Position numbers and translations under genes: made by a program. Shown one piece after another: positions 16,913-25,132 of a DNA stretch of 64,000 bases. Where the stretch lies: NCBI RefSeq assembly GCF_005048265.1, contig NZ_SUNH01000011.1, positions 62,001-126,000 of the forward strand. The letters run 5' to 3'. This DNA comes from Paracoccus hibiscisoli (GTDB lineage Bacteria > Pseudomonadota > Alphaproteobacteria > Rhodobacterales > Rhodobacteraceae). The notes below the pieces were generated by a model that made no database searches, had not been told where the DNA came from, and saw nothing but the letters and a program-made list of their open reading frames with translations. Position 1 is the stretch's first letter; every line of letters starts with the position of its first letter.

Positions 16913-17898
16913 CCGACGACGCCCCGCCCCCCGACTTTGCCCGCTGGCAGCCCAGCTATGACACGCCGCCACCCGGCCACGTCTCGGGCAGCCGGTTGGA
17001 GCGGGTGCTGCGCCAGGGCCATTTCGCCGTCACGGCCGAGCTGAACCCCCCCGACAGCGCCGACCCTGCCGACGTGTTCACCGCCGCACGCCCCCTGGCC
17101 GAGGTGGCCGACGCGATCAACGCGACCGACGCCTCGGGCGCGAACTGCCACATGTCGTCCATCGGAATCTCGGCCCTGTTGACGCGGGCGGGCTATGGGA
17201 CCGTCTATCAGATCTCGTGCCGGGACCGGAACCGCATCGCCATTCAGGGGGACGTGCTGGGGGCGGCGGCGATGGGGGTGCGCAACGTGCTGTGCCTGAC
17301 CGGCGACGGGGTGGGCGTGGGCGATCAGCCCGGCGCGCGGCCCGTGTTCGACCTGGACTCCATCTCTCTGCTGCGCACGATCCGCACGATGCGCGACGAT
17401 GGCGTGTTCCTGTCGGGGCGCCGCATCACCAGCCCGCCGCGGATGTTTCTGGGCGCGGCAGAGAACCCCTGCATCGCGCCGCTGGACTGGCGCCCCGACC
17501 GCCTTGCGAAAAAGGTCGAGGCGGGGGCAGATTTCATCCAGACCAACTATATTTTCGACATCCCGGTGTTCGCGCGGTTCATGGCGCGGGTGCGCGACCT
17601 GGGCCTGGATCGGCGGGTGTTCATCCTGGCGGGGGTGGGGCCGCTGGCCTCGGGCAGGGCGGCGCGGTGGATGCGCAGCAACGTGCCGGGCATCCACATC
17701 CCGGATGCCGTGATCGACCGTCTGGACCGCGCCGCCGACCCCGGAGAGGAGGGCAAGCGCCTGTGCATCGAGCTGATCCAGCAGATCCGCCAGATCGCAG
17801 GCGTCAGCGGCGTGCATGTGATGGCCTATCGCCGCGAACACCTGGTCCGGGAGATCATCGCGCAATCCGGGGTCTGCCGGGATCGCGCGCGCGCCTGA
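16909..17898 (+). CDS. metF: Methylenetetrahydrofolate reductase, catalytic subunit
   Basis: 329-residue FAD-dependent TIM barrel. The conserved early acidic residue is in AVTAELNPPDSADP; further family marks are CRDRNRIAIQGDVLGAAAMG, NVLCLTGDG and KVEAGADFIQTNYIFD. Next to DmdA it can oxidise 5-methyl-THF formed from DMSP to methylene-THF for one-carbon oxidation, or run in the biosynthetic direction. It overlaps its Cys-rich partner by ATGA and ends the DMSP operon at a 26-bp palindrome. The N-terminal ~25 residues (DDAPPPDF...) look disordered. Confidence 0.9.
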   Translation: MTDDAPPPDFARWQPSYDTPPPGHVSGSRLERVLRQGHFAVTAELNPPDSADPADVFTAARPLAEVADAINATDASGANCHMSSIGISALLTRAGYGTVYQISCRDRNRIAIQGDVLGAAAMGVRNVLCLTGDGVGVGDQPGARPVFDLDSISLLRTIRTMRDDGVFLSGRRITSPPRMFLGAAENPCIAPLDWRPDRLAKKVEAGADFIQTNYIFDIPVFARFMARVRDLGLDRRVFILAGVGPLASGRAARWMRSNVPGIHIPDAVIDRLDRAADPGEEGKRLCIELIQQIRQIAGVSGVHVMAYRREHLVREIIAQSGVCRDRARA

Positions 17899-17918
17899 CC
17901 ACCGCGCGGTGGTCAGGC
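17893..17918. terminator. 26-bp perfect palindrome between convergent genes
   Basis: A gapless inverted repeat (each arm GCCTGACCACCGC) contains the stop codons of both convergent genes, metF (17896-17898) and the SDR gene (17913-17915). It can form a hairpin on either strand and probably acts as a bidirectional transcription end, although no T-tract follows. Confidence 0.65.
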
Positions 17919-18515
17919 CGACTGCATGTCCAGCGATTGCCCGTCGACCCGGCCCGTTGTCGCGGCCTCCGCCAGCAGGGCGGCCACATCGGCGCGGCTG
18001 GCCGAGGCCCGCCGGTCCACGGCGTCGCCCAGGATGACATCGGCACCGCGACCCGCATCGGTCAGCGCGACGGGGCGCAGGATGGCATAGGTCAGGCCTG
18101 CGCCGCGCAGATGGGCATCGGCGTCATGCTTGGCCTTGAGGTAATGCGCCAGATCGCCGGTCGGATCGGCCTGATCCGCCCCCACCGAACTGAGCATGAC
18201 AAAGCGGGCGACGCCTGCCTCCCTTGCCCGGTCGATCAGGCGCATCGCGCCGTCGCGATCGACCTTGTCCGTCATGTCGGGGCCGGTCGCGCCGCCCGAC
18301 CCGGCGGCAAAGATCACCGCATCGGCGCCGTCGCAGATGCCGGGCGGCAGGTCGGTCAGATCGCCGCGCCGCAGGGTCACCCCCTGCGGCAGGCGGGCGG
18401 TGTCCGAGGTCTCTCGCACCAGCGCCACGACGCGGTGTCCCTGATCCAGCAGCTCCCGCGTCAGCAGCAGGCCGGTCTTGCCGGTCGCGCCGGCGATGAG
18501 GATGGTCATGGGCAT
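17913..18515 (-). CDS. NAD(P)-binding SDR-like protein (NmrA/YwnB type)
   Basis: 200-residue atypical short-chain dehydrogenase with the N-terminal dinucleotide motif GATGKTGLLL, an acidic LRRGDLTDL stretch, VIFAAGSGG and ARFVMLSSVGAD. The C-terminus AILRPVALTD follows the family of NAD(P)H-binding stress or quinone-sensing proteins. Substrate is unknown. ATG 18515 has GGAAAGGAC 5 bases upstream; an ATG at 18509 is in frame. It is a single gene facing metF, 67 bases before the stop of the aldehyde dehydrogenase gene on the same strand. Confidence 0.8.
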   Translation of the reverse strand: MPMTILIAGATGKTGLLLTRELLDQGHRVVALVRETSDTARLPQGVTLRRGDLTDLPPGICDGADAVIFAAGSGGATGPDMTDKVDRDGAMRLIDRAREAGVARFVMLSSVGADQADPTGDLAHYLKAKHDADAHLRGAGLTYAILRPVALTDAGRGADVILGDAVDRRASASRADVAALLAEAATTGRVDGQSLDMQSA

Positions 18516-18582
18516 GGTCTGTCCTTTCCTTGGCTGCGCGGCCCGGGACTGACCCCGGGCGCGACGCGGTCGTAAGGGCGCG

Positions 18583-19956
18583 TCAGGGCAGGAAGATCGC
18601 CTTGATGTTGACGAATTCCTTCATCCCGAACCCGCCATGTTCGCGGCCATAGCCGGAATCCTTGACCCCACCGAAGGGCATGTTCGGATCGGCCGCCCCG
18701 AACGAGTTGATGCGGACCATGCCGGTGTCGAAATGATCGCGCGCCAGGCGCAGCGCGCGTTCTTCGTCCCGGCAGAAGATGCCGCCGCCCAGGCCATAGC
18801 GGCTGGCATTGGCGATGCGCATCGCGTCCTCGTCATCCTTGGCGCGGATGACGGCGGCGACGGGGCCAAAGATCTCGTCGTCATGGGCGGGCATGCCGGG
18901 TGCGACATCGGCCAGCACCGTGGCGGGGTAATAGGCGCCCGTGCGGTCCGGAACGGTGCCGCCGCACAGCACCGTGGCGCCCTTGGCAACGCTGTCGCGG
19001 ACCTGGCCCGCCACGGTGTCGCGCTGATCGGTGCTGGACAGCGGGCCCAGCTGGGTGTCGTCCTGCGTCGGATCGCCCATGGCGATCTTTTCCATCGCCG
19101 CGACATAGGCCGGGACAAAGGCGTCATAGACCGCATCGGTGACGATGAACCGCTTGGCCGACACGCAGGTCTGCCCGTTATTGTACAGCCGCCCCATGAC
19201 CGAGAATTTCACCGCCGTCTCGATATCGGCATCCGACAGGACCAGATAGGCGTCGTTGGACCCCAGCTCCAGCACGGTCTTTTTCAGAGCCTTGGCGGCG
19301 GTCGCGCCGACATGGCGTCCGGCCCCGTCGCTGCCCGTCATCGTGACGCCGCGCACCAGCGGATGGGCGATCAGGGCGTCGCTGGTGTCGTGGTCGATCA
19401 GGATGACCTGGAACAGGTCCTCGGGCAGGCCGGCCTCGATGCACAGCTCGCGCAGGCGCAGGCCGGTGCCGGTGCAGATGCTGGCATGTTTCAGCACGCA
19501 GGCATTGCCCGCCATCAGATTGTCGGCCAGCACGCGGACGGGCTGATACAGCGGGAAATTCCACGGCTGGATCGAATAGATCACCCCGATGGGCTGATAG
19601 GTGACAACGCCACGAGAGCCCTTGCCATGGGTGCGTTCCTCATCGGCCAGCAGGTCGGGGCCGGTGCTGGCGGCATGGTCGAACAGCGCCGCGCACAGCT
19701 CGACCTCGCGCAGGCCGTCCTTCAGCAGCTTGCCGGTCTCACGGGTCATCAGCGCGGCCAGATCATCGGCGTTGTCGCGCAGGGTCTGGGCGATTTTAGT
19801 CAGATAGGGGGCGCGGTCGGCATGGGGGACGCTGCGCCACTGCAGAAAGGCGGCATGCGCGGCCTCCAGCTTGGCGGTGGCCTGCGCCTCGGACATCATC
19901 GGATAGGTCTCGACGGTCTCGCCGGTCGCGGGATTGGTGGTGGTGATCGTGGACAT
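18583..19956 (-). CDS. NAD(P)-dependent aldehyde dehydrogenase, succinate-semialdehyde type
   Basis: 457-residue ALDH with the catalytic Cys in NNGQTCVSAKRF and general-base Glu in LELGSNDAYLVL. PWNFPLYQPVRVLADNLMAGN and the ending GVKDSGYGREHGGFGMKEF place it with Sad/GabD-like semialdehyde dehydrogenases of about 455 residues. ATG 19956 is preceded by AAAGGAGACGTC; the frame is open 141 bases further up but without a ribosome site. Likely substrate succinate or a related semialdehyde. The neighbours do not define a pathway. Confidence 0.86.
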   Translation of the reverse strand: MSTITTTNPATGETVETYPMMSEAQATAKLEAAHAAFLQWRSVPHADRAPYLTKIAQTLRDNADDLAALMTRETGKLLKDGLREVELCAALFDHAASTGPDLLADEERTHGKGSRGVVTYQPIGVIYSIQPWNFPLYQPVRVLADNLMAGNACVLKHASICTGTGLRLRELCIEAGLPEDLFQVILIDHDTSDALIAHPLVRGVTMTGSDGAGRHVGATAAKALKKTVLELGSNDAYLVLSDADIETAVKFSVMGRLYNNGQTCVSAKRFIVTDAVYDAFVPAYVAAMEKIAMGDPTQDDTQLGPLSSTDQRDTVAGQVRDSVAKGATVLCGGTVPDRTGAYYPATVLADVAPGMPAHDDEIFGPVAAVIRAKDDEDAMRIANASRYGLGGGIFCRDEERALRLARDHFDTGMVRINSFGAADPNMPFGGVKDSGYGREHGGFGMKEFVNIKAIFLP

Positions 19957-20300
19957 GACGTCTCCTTTGTTCGCGGGGGCAACCGGCGGGGCTGCGTCCG
20001 GTTCCATCCTCCGCAGGGTCACATCGCGTCGCACCCGGCCTGCGGAGGGCGTATCTCCACTTTGGAAACCGAGCGTTGACGGTGCCGCCCTGTCCACGGC
20101 GGCGGGCCTTTCGGCGCGGACAAGGGCGGGGGACCTGCAGTCCGTGGCATGCAGACCAGGGTGGCCGGGTCACCGCCTGGCATGGGCCGGAAAGCAGACC
20201 CCGCCCGCCCCGGGTCATCAACCAGAGCGGGGGTCCGTTCGCGGGCAGACCGTCAGTGACCCCCCTTTGGGGTGGGCAGCCGCCCCGAAGGGGGGGTCAC
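19957..20300. other. 344-base gap with promoter side of the ALDH gene and two hairpins
   Basis: No supported gene. The left end carries the ALDH ribosome site (AAAGGAG on the minus strand). Around 20200-20235 an ACCCCGC / GCGGGGGT pair can fold, and the stronger inverted repeat at 20255-20301 follows. Minor frames through the gap have no ribosome site or recognisable product. Confidence 0.6.
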
Positions 20301-20301
20301 T
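20255..20301. terminator. Strong hairpin at the end of the 5-oxoprolinase operon
   Basis: Arms AGTGACCCCCCTTT (20255-20268) and GAAGGGGGGGTCACT (20287-20301) pair over about 13 bp with one extra base, and an inner GGGG/CCCC pair closes the loop. It sits at the stop codon of the last gene of the minus-strand operon, so it is a likely transcription end. A REP-like element is the alternative. Confidence 0.55.
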
Positions 20302-22049
20302 CAGCGCGTGATGCGGCAGAGGGGCGCGCCGTGGGCCAGGGTCGCGCCTTCGGGCGCGATGCGGGTCAGGGTGCCGGCATGGGGGGCCTCGATGCGCGTC
20401 TCCATCTTCATCGCCTCGATCACGGCGACGACCTGGCCCGCCTCGACCTGCGCGCCGTCCTCGGCCTGCCACAGCGACAGCGTGCCCGCGACGGGGGCGG
20501 TGACGGCATCGGCATCGACGGCTGCCTCCTCGGGCGCGGGCGCCGCAGGAATGCCCGCCGCCAGCAGGCCCTGGGGCAGGGCCAGATCATGGCGCCTGCC
20601 GTCGATCTCGATCGACAGGCGCAGCATCGGCTGGTCGGGGGCGGGCGTCACGCGGCCTGCGGGCTGGACGGCGGCGGCCAGGCGATCGGCGAAATCGGTT
20701 TCGATCCAGCGGGTATGGACGGCGAACGCGTCGGTGAACTCCGGCGCCTCCAGCACCGCGCGGTGGAACGGCAGGACGGATGCCACGCCCTCGATCCGGA
20801 ACTCGCGCAGCGCGCGGCGGGCACGGGCGATGGCTGTCGCGCGGTCGGGGCCGGTCACGATCAGCTTGGCCATCATCGAATCGAACTGACCCGCGACCTG
20901 GCCGCCCTGCTCGACGCCGCTGTCCAGGCGGATGCCGATCCCGCCGGGCGCCGACCACAGCGTGATCGGGCCGGGGGTCGGCAGAAAGCCCCGGCCCGGA
21001 TCCTCGGCATTGATGCGGAACTCGATCGCGTGGCCAGTGGGTTCCGGCACGCTGTCGTCGATCAATTGCGCGCCCTGCGCCACGCGGATCATCGCGCGGA
21101 CGATGTCGATGCCGCTCGTCTCCTCGGTCACGGGGTGTTCGACCTGCAGGCGGGTGTTCACCTCAAGGAAACTGATGGTGCCATTGGCGGACAGCAGGAA
21201 TTCGACCGTGCCCGCGCCGCTATAGCCCGCATGGGCGCAGATCGCGCGGGCGCTGTCATGGATGCGGGCGCGCTGGTCGTCGGAGAGGAATGGCGCGGGG
21301 GCCTCCTCGACCAGCTTCTGGTTGCGGCGCTGCAGCGAACAGTCGCGGGTGCCCAGCACCTTGACCGTGCCGTGGCGGTCGGCCAGCACCTGCGCCTCGA
21401 TATGGCGGGGGCGGTCCAGGAACTGTTCGACATAGCATTCGCCGCGGCCAAAGGCGTTGACCGCCTCGCGCGTGGCGGCGTCGAACAACTCCTCGACCTC
21501 GTCCAGATCGCGGGCCACGCGCATGCCCCGCCCGCCGCCGCCAAAGGCCGCCTTGATGGCCAGCGGAAGGCCGTGTTCACGGGCAAAGGCCAGCGCCTCG
21601 GCACCGCTGGCGATGGGGCCGGGGCTGCCCGCGACCAGCGGCGCGCCGACGGCCTGCGCAATCTCTCGCGCGCGGATCTTGTCGCCAAGCGCGTCGATCA
21701 CGTCGGGGTCGGGGCCGATCCAGAGGATGCCCGCCGCCTGCACCGCACGGGCGAAATCGGCATTCTCCGACAGGAACCCATATCCGGGGTGGATCGCGTC
21801 GACCTGCGCGCGGGCGGCGATGGCCAGAACCTTGGCGGCGTCCAGATAGGTGTCGGCGGGGCGGTGGCCCTCCAGCGCCCAGGCCTGATCGGCGGCGCGG
21901 ACAAAGGGCGCATCGCGGTCGGGATCGGCATAGATCGCCACCGATTCGATGCCCTCGTCGGCGCAGGCGCGGATGACGCGCAGGGCGATCTCTCCGCGGT
22001 TGGCGATCAGGATGCGGCGGATGGGGGTCAGGGGCGTGTCACGAAACAT
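20301..22049 (-). CDS. Biotin carboxylase with C-terminal biotinyl domain
   Basis: 582-residue protein: biotin carboxylase ATP-grasp (ILIANRGEIALRVIRA at the start, the Gly-rich FGGGGRGMRVA loop, EVNTRLQVEHPVTE) to about residue 450, then a linker and a biotinyl domain whose acceptor Lys548 is in EAMKMET. It resembles the alpha subunit of acyl-CoA carboxylases but lies in a pxp/kip-type cluster, overlapping pxpBC by 11 bp. Such AccC/AccB-like proteins are common partners of PxpA, PxpB and PxpC; their role in ATP-dependent 5-oxoproline opening or another carboxylation is not settled. No carboxyltransferase is adjacent. ATG 22049 is chosen over an upstream frame that runs into pxpC. Confidence 0.86.
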   Translation of the reverse strand: MFRDTPLTPIRRILIANRGEIALRVIRACADEGIESVAIYADPDRDAPFVRAADQAWALEGHRPADTYLDAAKVLAIAARAQVDAIHPGYGFLSENADFARAVQAAGILWIGPDPDVIDALGDKIRAREIAQAVGAPLVAGSPGPIASGAEALAFAREHGLPLAIKAAFGGGGRGMRVARDLDEVEELFDAATREAVNAFGRGECYVEQFLDRPRHIEAQVLADRHGTVKVLGTRDCSLQRRNQKLVEEAPAPFLSDDQRARIHDSARAICAHAGYSGAGTVEFLLSANGTISFLEVNTRLQVEHPVTEETSGIDIVRAMIRVAQGAQLIDDSVPEPTGHAIEFRINAEDPGRGFLPTPGPITLWSAPGGIGIRLDSGVEQGGQVAGQFDSMMAKLIVTGPDRATAIARARRALREFRIEGVASVLPFHRAVLEAPEFTDAFAVHTRWIETDFADRLAAAVQPAGRVTPAPDQPMLRLSIEIDGRRHDLALPQGLLAAGIPAAPAPEEAAVDADAVTAPVAGTLSLWQAEDGAQVEAGQVVAVIEAMKMETRIEAPHAGTLTRIAPEGATLAHGAPLCRITR

Positions 22050-23592
22050 CAGGGGCCTCCGGGTCGATGAGGGCAAAAGGGGCGTCGGCGGCAAAGCGGA
22101 TGCGCGTGCCGGGCGGCAGCTGCCCCGCCAGGTCCAGCGCCGAGGGGTGCAGCGTCGCGATGACCGGATAACCGCCGGTCAGGGGGTGGTCGGCCAAAAA
22201 CAGCACCGGCTGGCCGGAATGGGGCACCTGAATGGCGCCGGTCGCGGTGCCCTCGCTTGGCAGTTCGCGGGCGTCGTCGCGGGTCAGCGCCTCGCCCGAC
22301 AGGCGGATGCCCACGCGCGACGATTGCGGCGTGACGGCCCACTCCTGGCCCAGGAACCGCGCCACGGTGGCTGCGTCGAACCAGTCGGTGCGGGGACCCA
22401 GGGTCACGGGCAGGGTCACGATCTCTCCGGCCTGCGGCAGGTCCGGGCCGGGGCCAGGGTCGGTCACCGCCCCCACCGCGCAGCCCGCCGGGGCCAGCGC
22501 ATCGCCCGCCGTCAGGGGCGCGGGGCCGATCTGCGCCAGCGTGTCGGTCGCGCAGGAGCCCAGCACGGGGGCCACGTCGAATCCCCCGCGCATCGCCAGA
22601 TAGCTGCGCATGCCGCGGGCGGGCGGGTCGATCACGACCTCGTCGCCCGCGTCCAGCGCGAAGGCACCCGATTGGGCCAGGCCGCCCACGCGGGCGGTGG
22701 CGGCGCCGGTCAGGGCCAGGGTCATCGCCACCTCCGCCCGCAGGCGGACGGGGCCAAGCGTGATCTCCAGCGCGGCGACGCCTGCGGGGTTGCCCACCGC
22801 ACGGTTCGCGCGCCGCAGCGCGGCCAGATCGAGGGCACCGGATGCGCTGACCCCCTGGCCCGCCTGGCCGATGCGCCCGGCATCCTGCACCAAGATCGGA
22901 AAGGCGGTCTGGGTCACGCGTAGGCCAGTCACCGGCGCGGGGTCCGGGATCGCCACCGCATGCACATGCGCGTGGCCTGTCACGAACCGCGCCCTGACGC
23001 CGGGGCGCAGCAGCGCGGGCACGTCGCGGGTCAGGTCGAACATCGGCACCTCGGTCCGGCCGATCAGCTGCCAGCCGCCGGGGCTGGCCTGCGGATAGAT
23101 GCCGCAGAACCGCCCCGCCAGCGCGACCGACCCCGCCGGGATCTTCGTGCGCGGTGCGGACCGGCGCGGCAGGTCGAACCGCGCATCCGCGCAGGTCATA
23201 TAGGCGAAACCGGGAGCAAAGCCGCAGAACGCCACCTGCCAGGTCGCGGCCTGATGGGTGGCGATGACCTCATCCGTGGTCAGGCCCATCAGGGTCGCGA
23301 CCTCGGCGAGATCCTCGCCGTCATAGGTCACGGGGATCTCGACCGTCTCGGTTGCCCGCGTCGCAGGCATGGTGCCGGGCGTGGGCTGGCGGGCCAGCAC
23401 GGCGCGGGCCAGGGCGGCATCGGCGGCCATGCCGGGACCCGTGGTGACCATCAGCGTGCGGGCGGCGGGCACGATCTCGGCCACGCCCGCGACCGGATCG
23501 GCCGCCAGCGCGTCAAACAGCGCCAGCGTCGCGTCCAGATCGGCCAGCTCGACCAGAAAGGCGCGCGGCCCGATGGGCAGGACGCGCGTCAT
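22039..23592 (-). CDS. pxpBC: Fused 5-oxoprolinase subunits B and C (KipI-KipA type)
   Basis: 517-residue fusion. Residues 1 to about 220 match PxpB/KipI ([52 protein letters not shown] then WQLIGRT). The remainder matches PxpC/KipA ([55 protein letters not shown]). In E. coli the two are separate genes that with PxpA hydrolyse 5-oxoproline using ATP. The fused form also resembles the second half of urea carboxylase, but no allophanate hydrolase is present. It overlaps the YcsI-like gene by 4 bp and the biotin carboxylase gene by 11 bp. Confidence 0.9.
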   Translation of the reverse strand: MTRVLPIGPRAFLVELADLDATLALFDALAADPVAGVAEIVPAARTLMVTTGPGMAADAALARAVLARQPTPGTMPATRATETVEIPVTYDGEDLAEVATLMGLTTDEVIATHQAATWQVAFCGFAPGFAYMTCADARFDLPRRSAPRTKIPAGSVALAGRFCGIYPQASPGGWQLIGRTEVPMFDLTRDVPALLRPGVRARFVTGHAHVHAVAIPDPAPVTGLRVTQTAFPILVQDAGRIGQAGQGVSASGALDLAALRRANRAVGNPAGVAALEITLGPVRLRAEVAMTLALTGAATARVGGLAQSGAFALDAGDEVVIDPPARGMRSYLAMRGGFDVAPVLGSCATDTLAQIGPAPLTAGDALAPAGCAVGAVTDPGPGPDLPQAGEIVTLPVTLGPRTDWFDAATVARFLGQEWAVTPQSSRVGIRLSGEALTRDDARELPSEGTATGAIQVPHSGQPVLFLADHPLTGGYPVIATLHPSALDLAGQLPPGTRIRFAADAPFALIDPEAPDVS

Positions 23593-24359
23593 GCCTGCCA
23601 CCGGGTTTCCGGCACGTCGGTGACGAACATGTGCCCCGGTGCATGGGTGATGGCGAAAGGCGGCTTGGACGCCATGACCGCTGCCTGAGGCGTCACCCCG
23701 CAGGCCCAGAAGACCGGCACCTGACCCGGACCCACCGGCACCGGGTCGCCGAAATCGGGCTTTTGCAGGTCGGCGATGCCCAAGGCCTCGGGCAGGCCCA
23801 CATGCACCGGCGCGCCGTGGACGGCGGGGGTGCGGCCCGAAATCATCGCGGCCTCGGCCACCCGGTCGGCCGGAATGGGGCGCATCGACACGACCAGCCG
23901 CCCCGACATCCGCCCCGCCGGGCGACAGTCGCGGTCGGTCAGAAACATCGGCACGTTGCAGCCTTGGTCGACATGTGCGACCGGGATACCCGCCGCCATC
24001 AGCGCGCCCTCGAAGGTGAAGGAACAGCCGATCAGAAAGGTCACCAGATCGGGATGTTCGGCCCAATGGGATGTGGCGTCGGTCACCTCCTCGGTCAGCA
24101 CGCCGTCGCGCCAGATGCGATAGAGGGGGATGTCGGTGCGCAGGTCGGCATCGGGTGCCATGACCGTGCGATGGCTGCCCGGGTCGGTCACGTCCAGCAC
24201 CGGGCAGGGTTTCGGGTTCCTCTGCGCAAACAGCAGGAAATCCCACGCCCAATCGCGGGGCAGCGTGATCATGTTGCACTGGGTAAACCCCGGTGCCTGA
24301 CCCGAGGTCGGGCGGGCCGGACCCTGGCGCGCGGCCAGCCGCGCCTGCGCCGGGGTCAT
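23589..24359 (-). CDS. YcsI/DUF1445 putative hydro-lyase (D-glutamate cyclase family)
   Basis: 256-residue protein of the family known from mammalian D-glutamate cyclase and bacterial YcsI. The N-terminus [20 protein letters not shown], the central [20 protein letters not shown] and the C-terminal [12 protein letters not shown], plus [12 protein letters not shown], are its conserved blocks. The family converts D-glutamate and 5-oxo-D-proline, so it can supply or drain the substrate of the adjacent 5-oxoprolinase subunits. It overlaps pxpA and pxpBC by 4 bp each, implying one transcript. Confidence 0.86.
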   Translation of the reverse strand: MTPAQARLAARQGPARPTSGQAPGFTQCNMITLPRDWAWDFLLFAQRNPKPCPVLDVTDPGSHRTVMAPDADLRTDIPLYRIWRDGVLTEEVTDATSHWAEHPDLVTFLIGCSFTFEGALMAAGIPVAHVDQGCNVPMFLTDRDCRPAGRMSGRLVVSMRPIPADRVAEAAMISGRTPAVHGAPVHVGLPEALGIADLQKPDFGDPVPVGPGQVPVFWACGVTPQAAVMASKPPFAITHAPGHMFVTDVPETRWQA

Positions 24360-25123
24360 GCGCCACCCCCGGCGAAAGGCGCCACGGTGACACCGCCCGC
24401 GATCAACGCATCGCGGACCCGTGCGGCGATGGCCACCGCGCCGGGGCTGTCGCCATGCACGCAGATGCTGTCGGCCTCCAGGCGCAGGATGCTGCCATCC
24501 TCGGCCTCCAGCACGCCCTCGGTCGCCAGACGCAGCATGCGGGCCGCGATCAGGTCCGCGTCATGCAGGACCGCACCCGGCTGCTTGCGCGACACAAGCG
24601 CGCCCGCGACGGTATAGGCGCGGTCGGCGAAGGCCTCGGCCACCACCGACAGGCCCGCGGCGCGCGCGCGGTCCAGCACGGGCGCCCCCGCCAGACCCAT
24701 CAGCACCAGCGACGGGTCGACCGCCTTGACGCCCGCGATGACCGCATCGGCCTGGCGCGCGTCATCCGCGATGGTGTTGTACAGCGCGCCATGCGGTTTC
24801 ACATAAGTGACCCGCGTGCCCGCCGCCCGCGCCAGACCCTGCACCGCGCCGATCTGATAGATCACGTCGGCGGTCAGGTCGTCCGGCGCCACGTCCATGC
24901 TGCGCCGCCCGAAGCCCACGCGGTCGGGATAGCTGACATGCGCCCCGACCGCGACGCCCCGCGCCGCCGCCTGTCGCAGCACGGCCAGCAGCCCCGCCGG
25001 GTCGCCCGCGTGAAAGCCGCAGGCGATGTTGGCGGAACTGACGATGTCCAGCATCGCGGCGTCGTCCCCCATGGGCCAGGGGCCGTAGCCCTCGCCCAGG
25101 TCGCTGTTCAGGTCGATTGGCAT
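24356..25123 (-). CDS. pxpA: 5-oxoprolinase subunit A (LamB/YcsF family)
   Basis: 255-residue YcsF-family protein starting [14 protein letters not shown], with [44 protein letters not shown] and [11 protein letters not shown]. PxpA works with PxpB and PxpC in ATP-dependent hydrolysis of 5-oxo-L-proline to glutamate. It is the first enzyme gene after the transporter in a tight minus-strand operon. Length and all motif blocks are normal. Confidence 0.93.
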   Translation of the reverse strand: MPIDLNSDLGEGYGPWPMGDDAAMLDIVSSANIACGFHAGDPAGLLAVLRQAAARGVAVGAHVSYPDRVGFGRRSMDVAPDDLTADVIYQIGAVQGLARAAGTRVTYVKPHGALYNTIADDARQADAVIAGVKAVDPSLVLMGLAGAPVLDRARAAGLSVVAEAFADRAYTVAGALVSRKQPGAVLHDADLIAARMLRLATEGVLEAEDGSILRLEADSICVHGDSPGAVAIAARVRDALIAGGVTVAPFAGGGA

Positions 25124-25132
25124 GGATCCTCC

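Noticed and set aside
22039..23592. Urea carboxylase/allophanate hydrolase
   Set aside because: Although PxpB-PxpC domains occur in urea carboxylase, PxpA and the YcsI-like protein adjoin it and no allophanate hydrolase is present.
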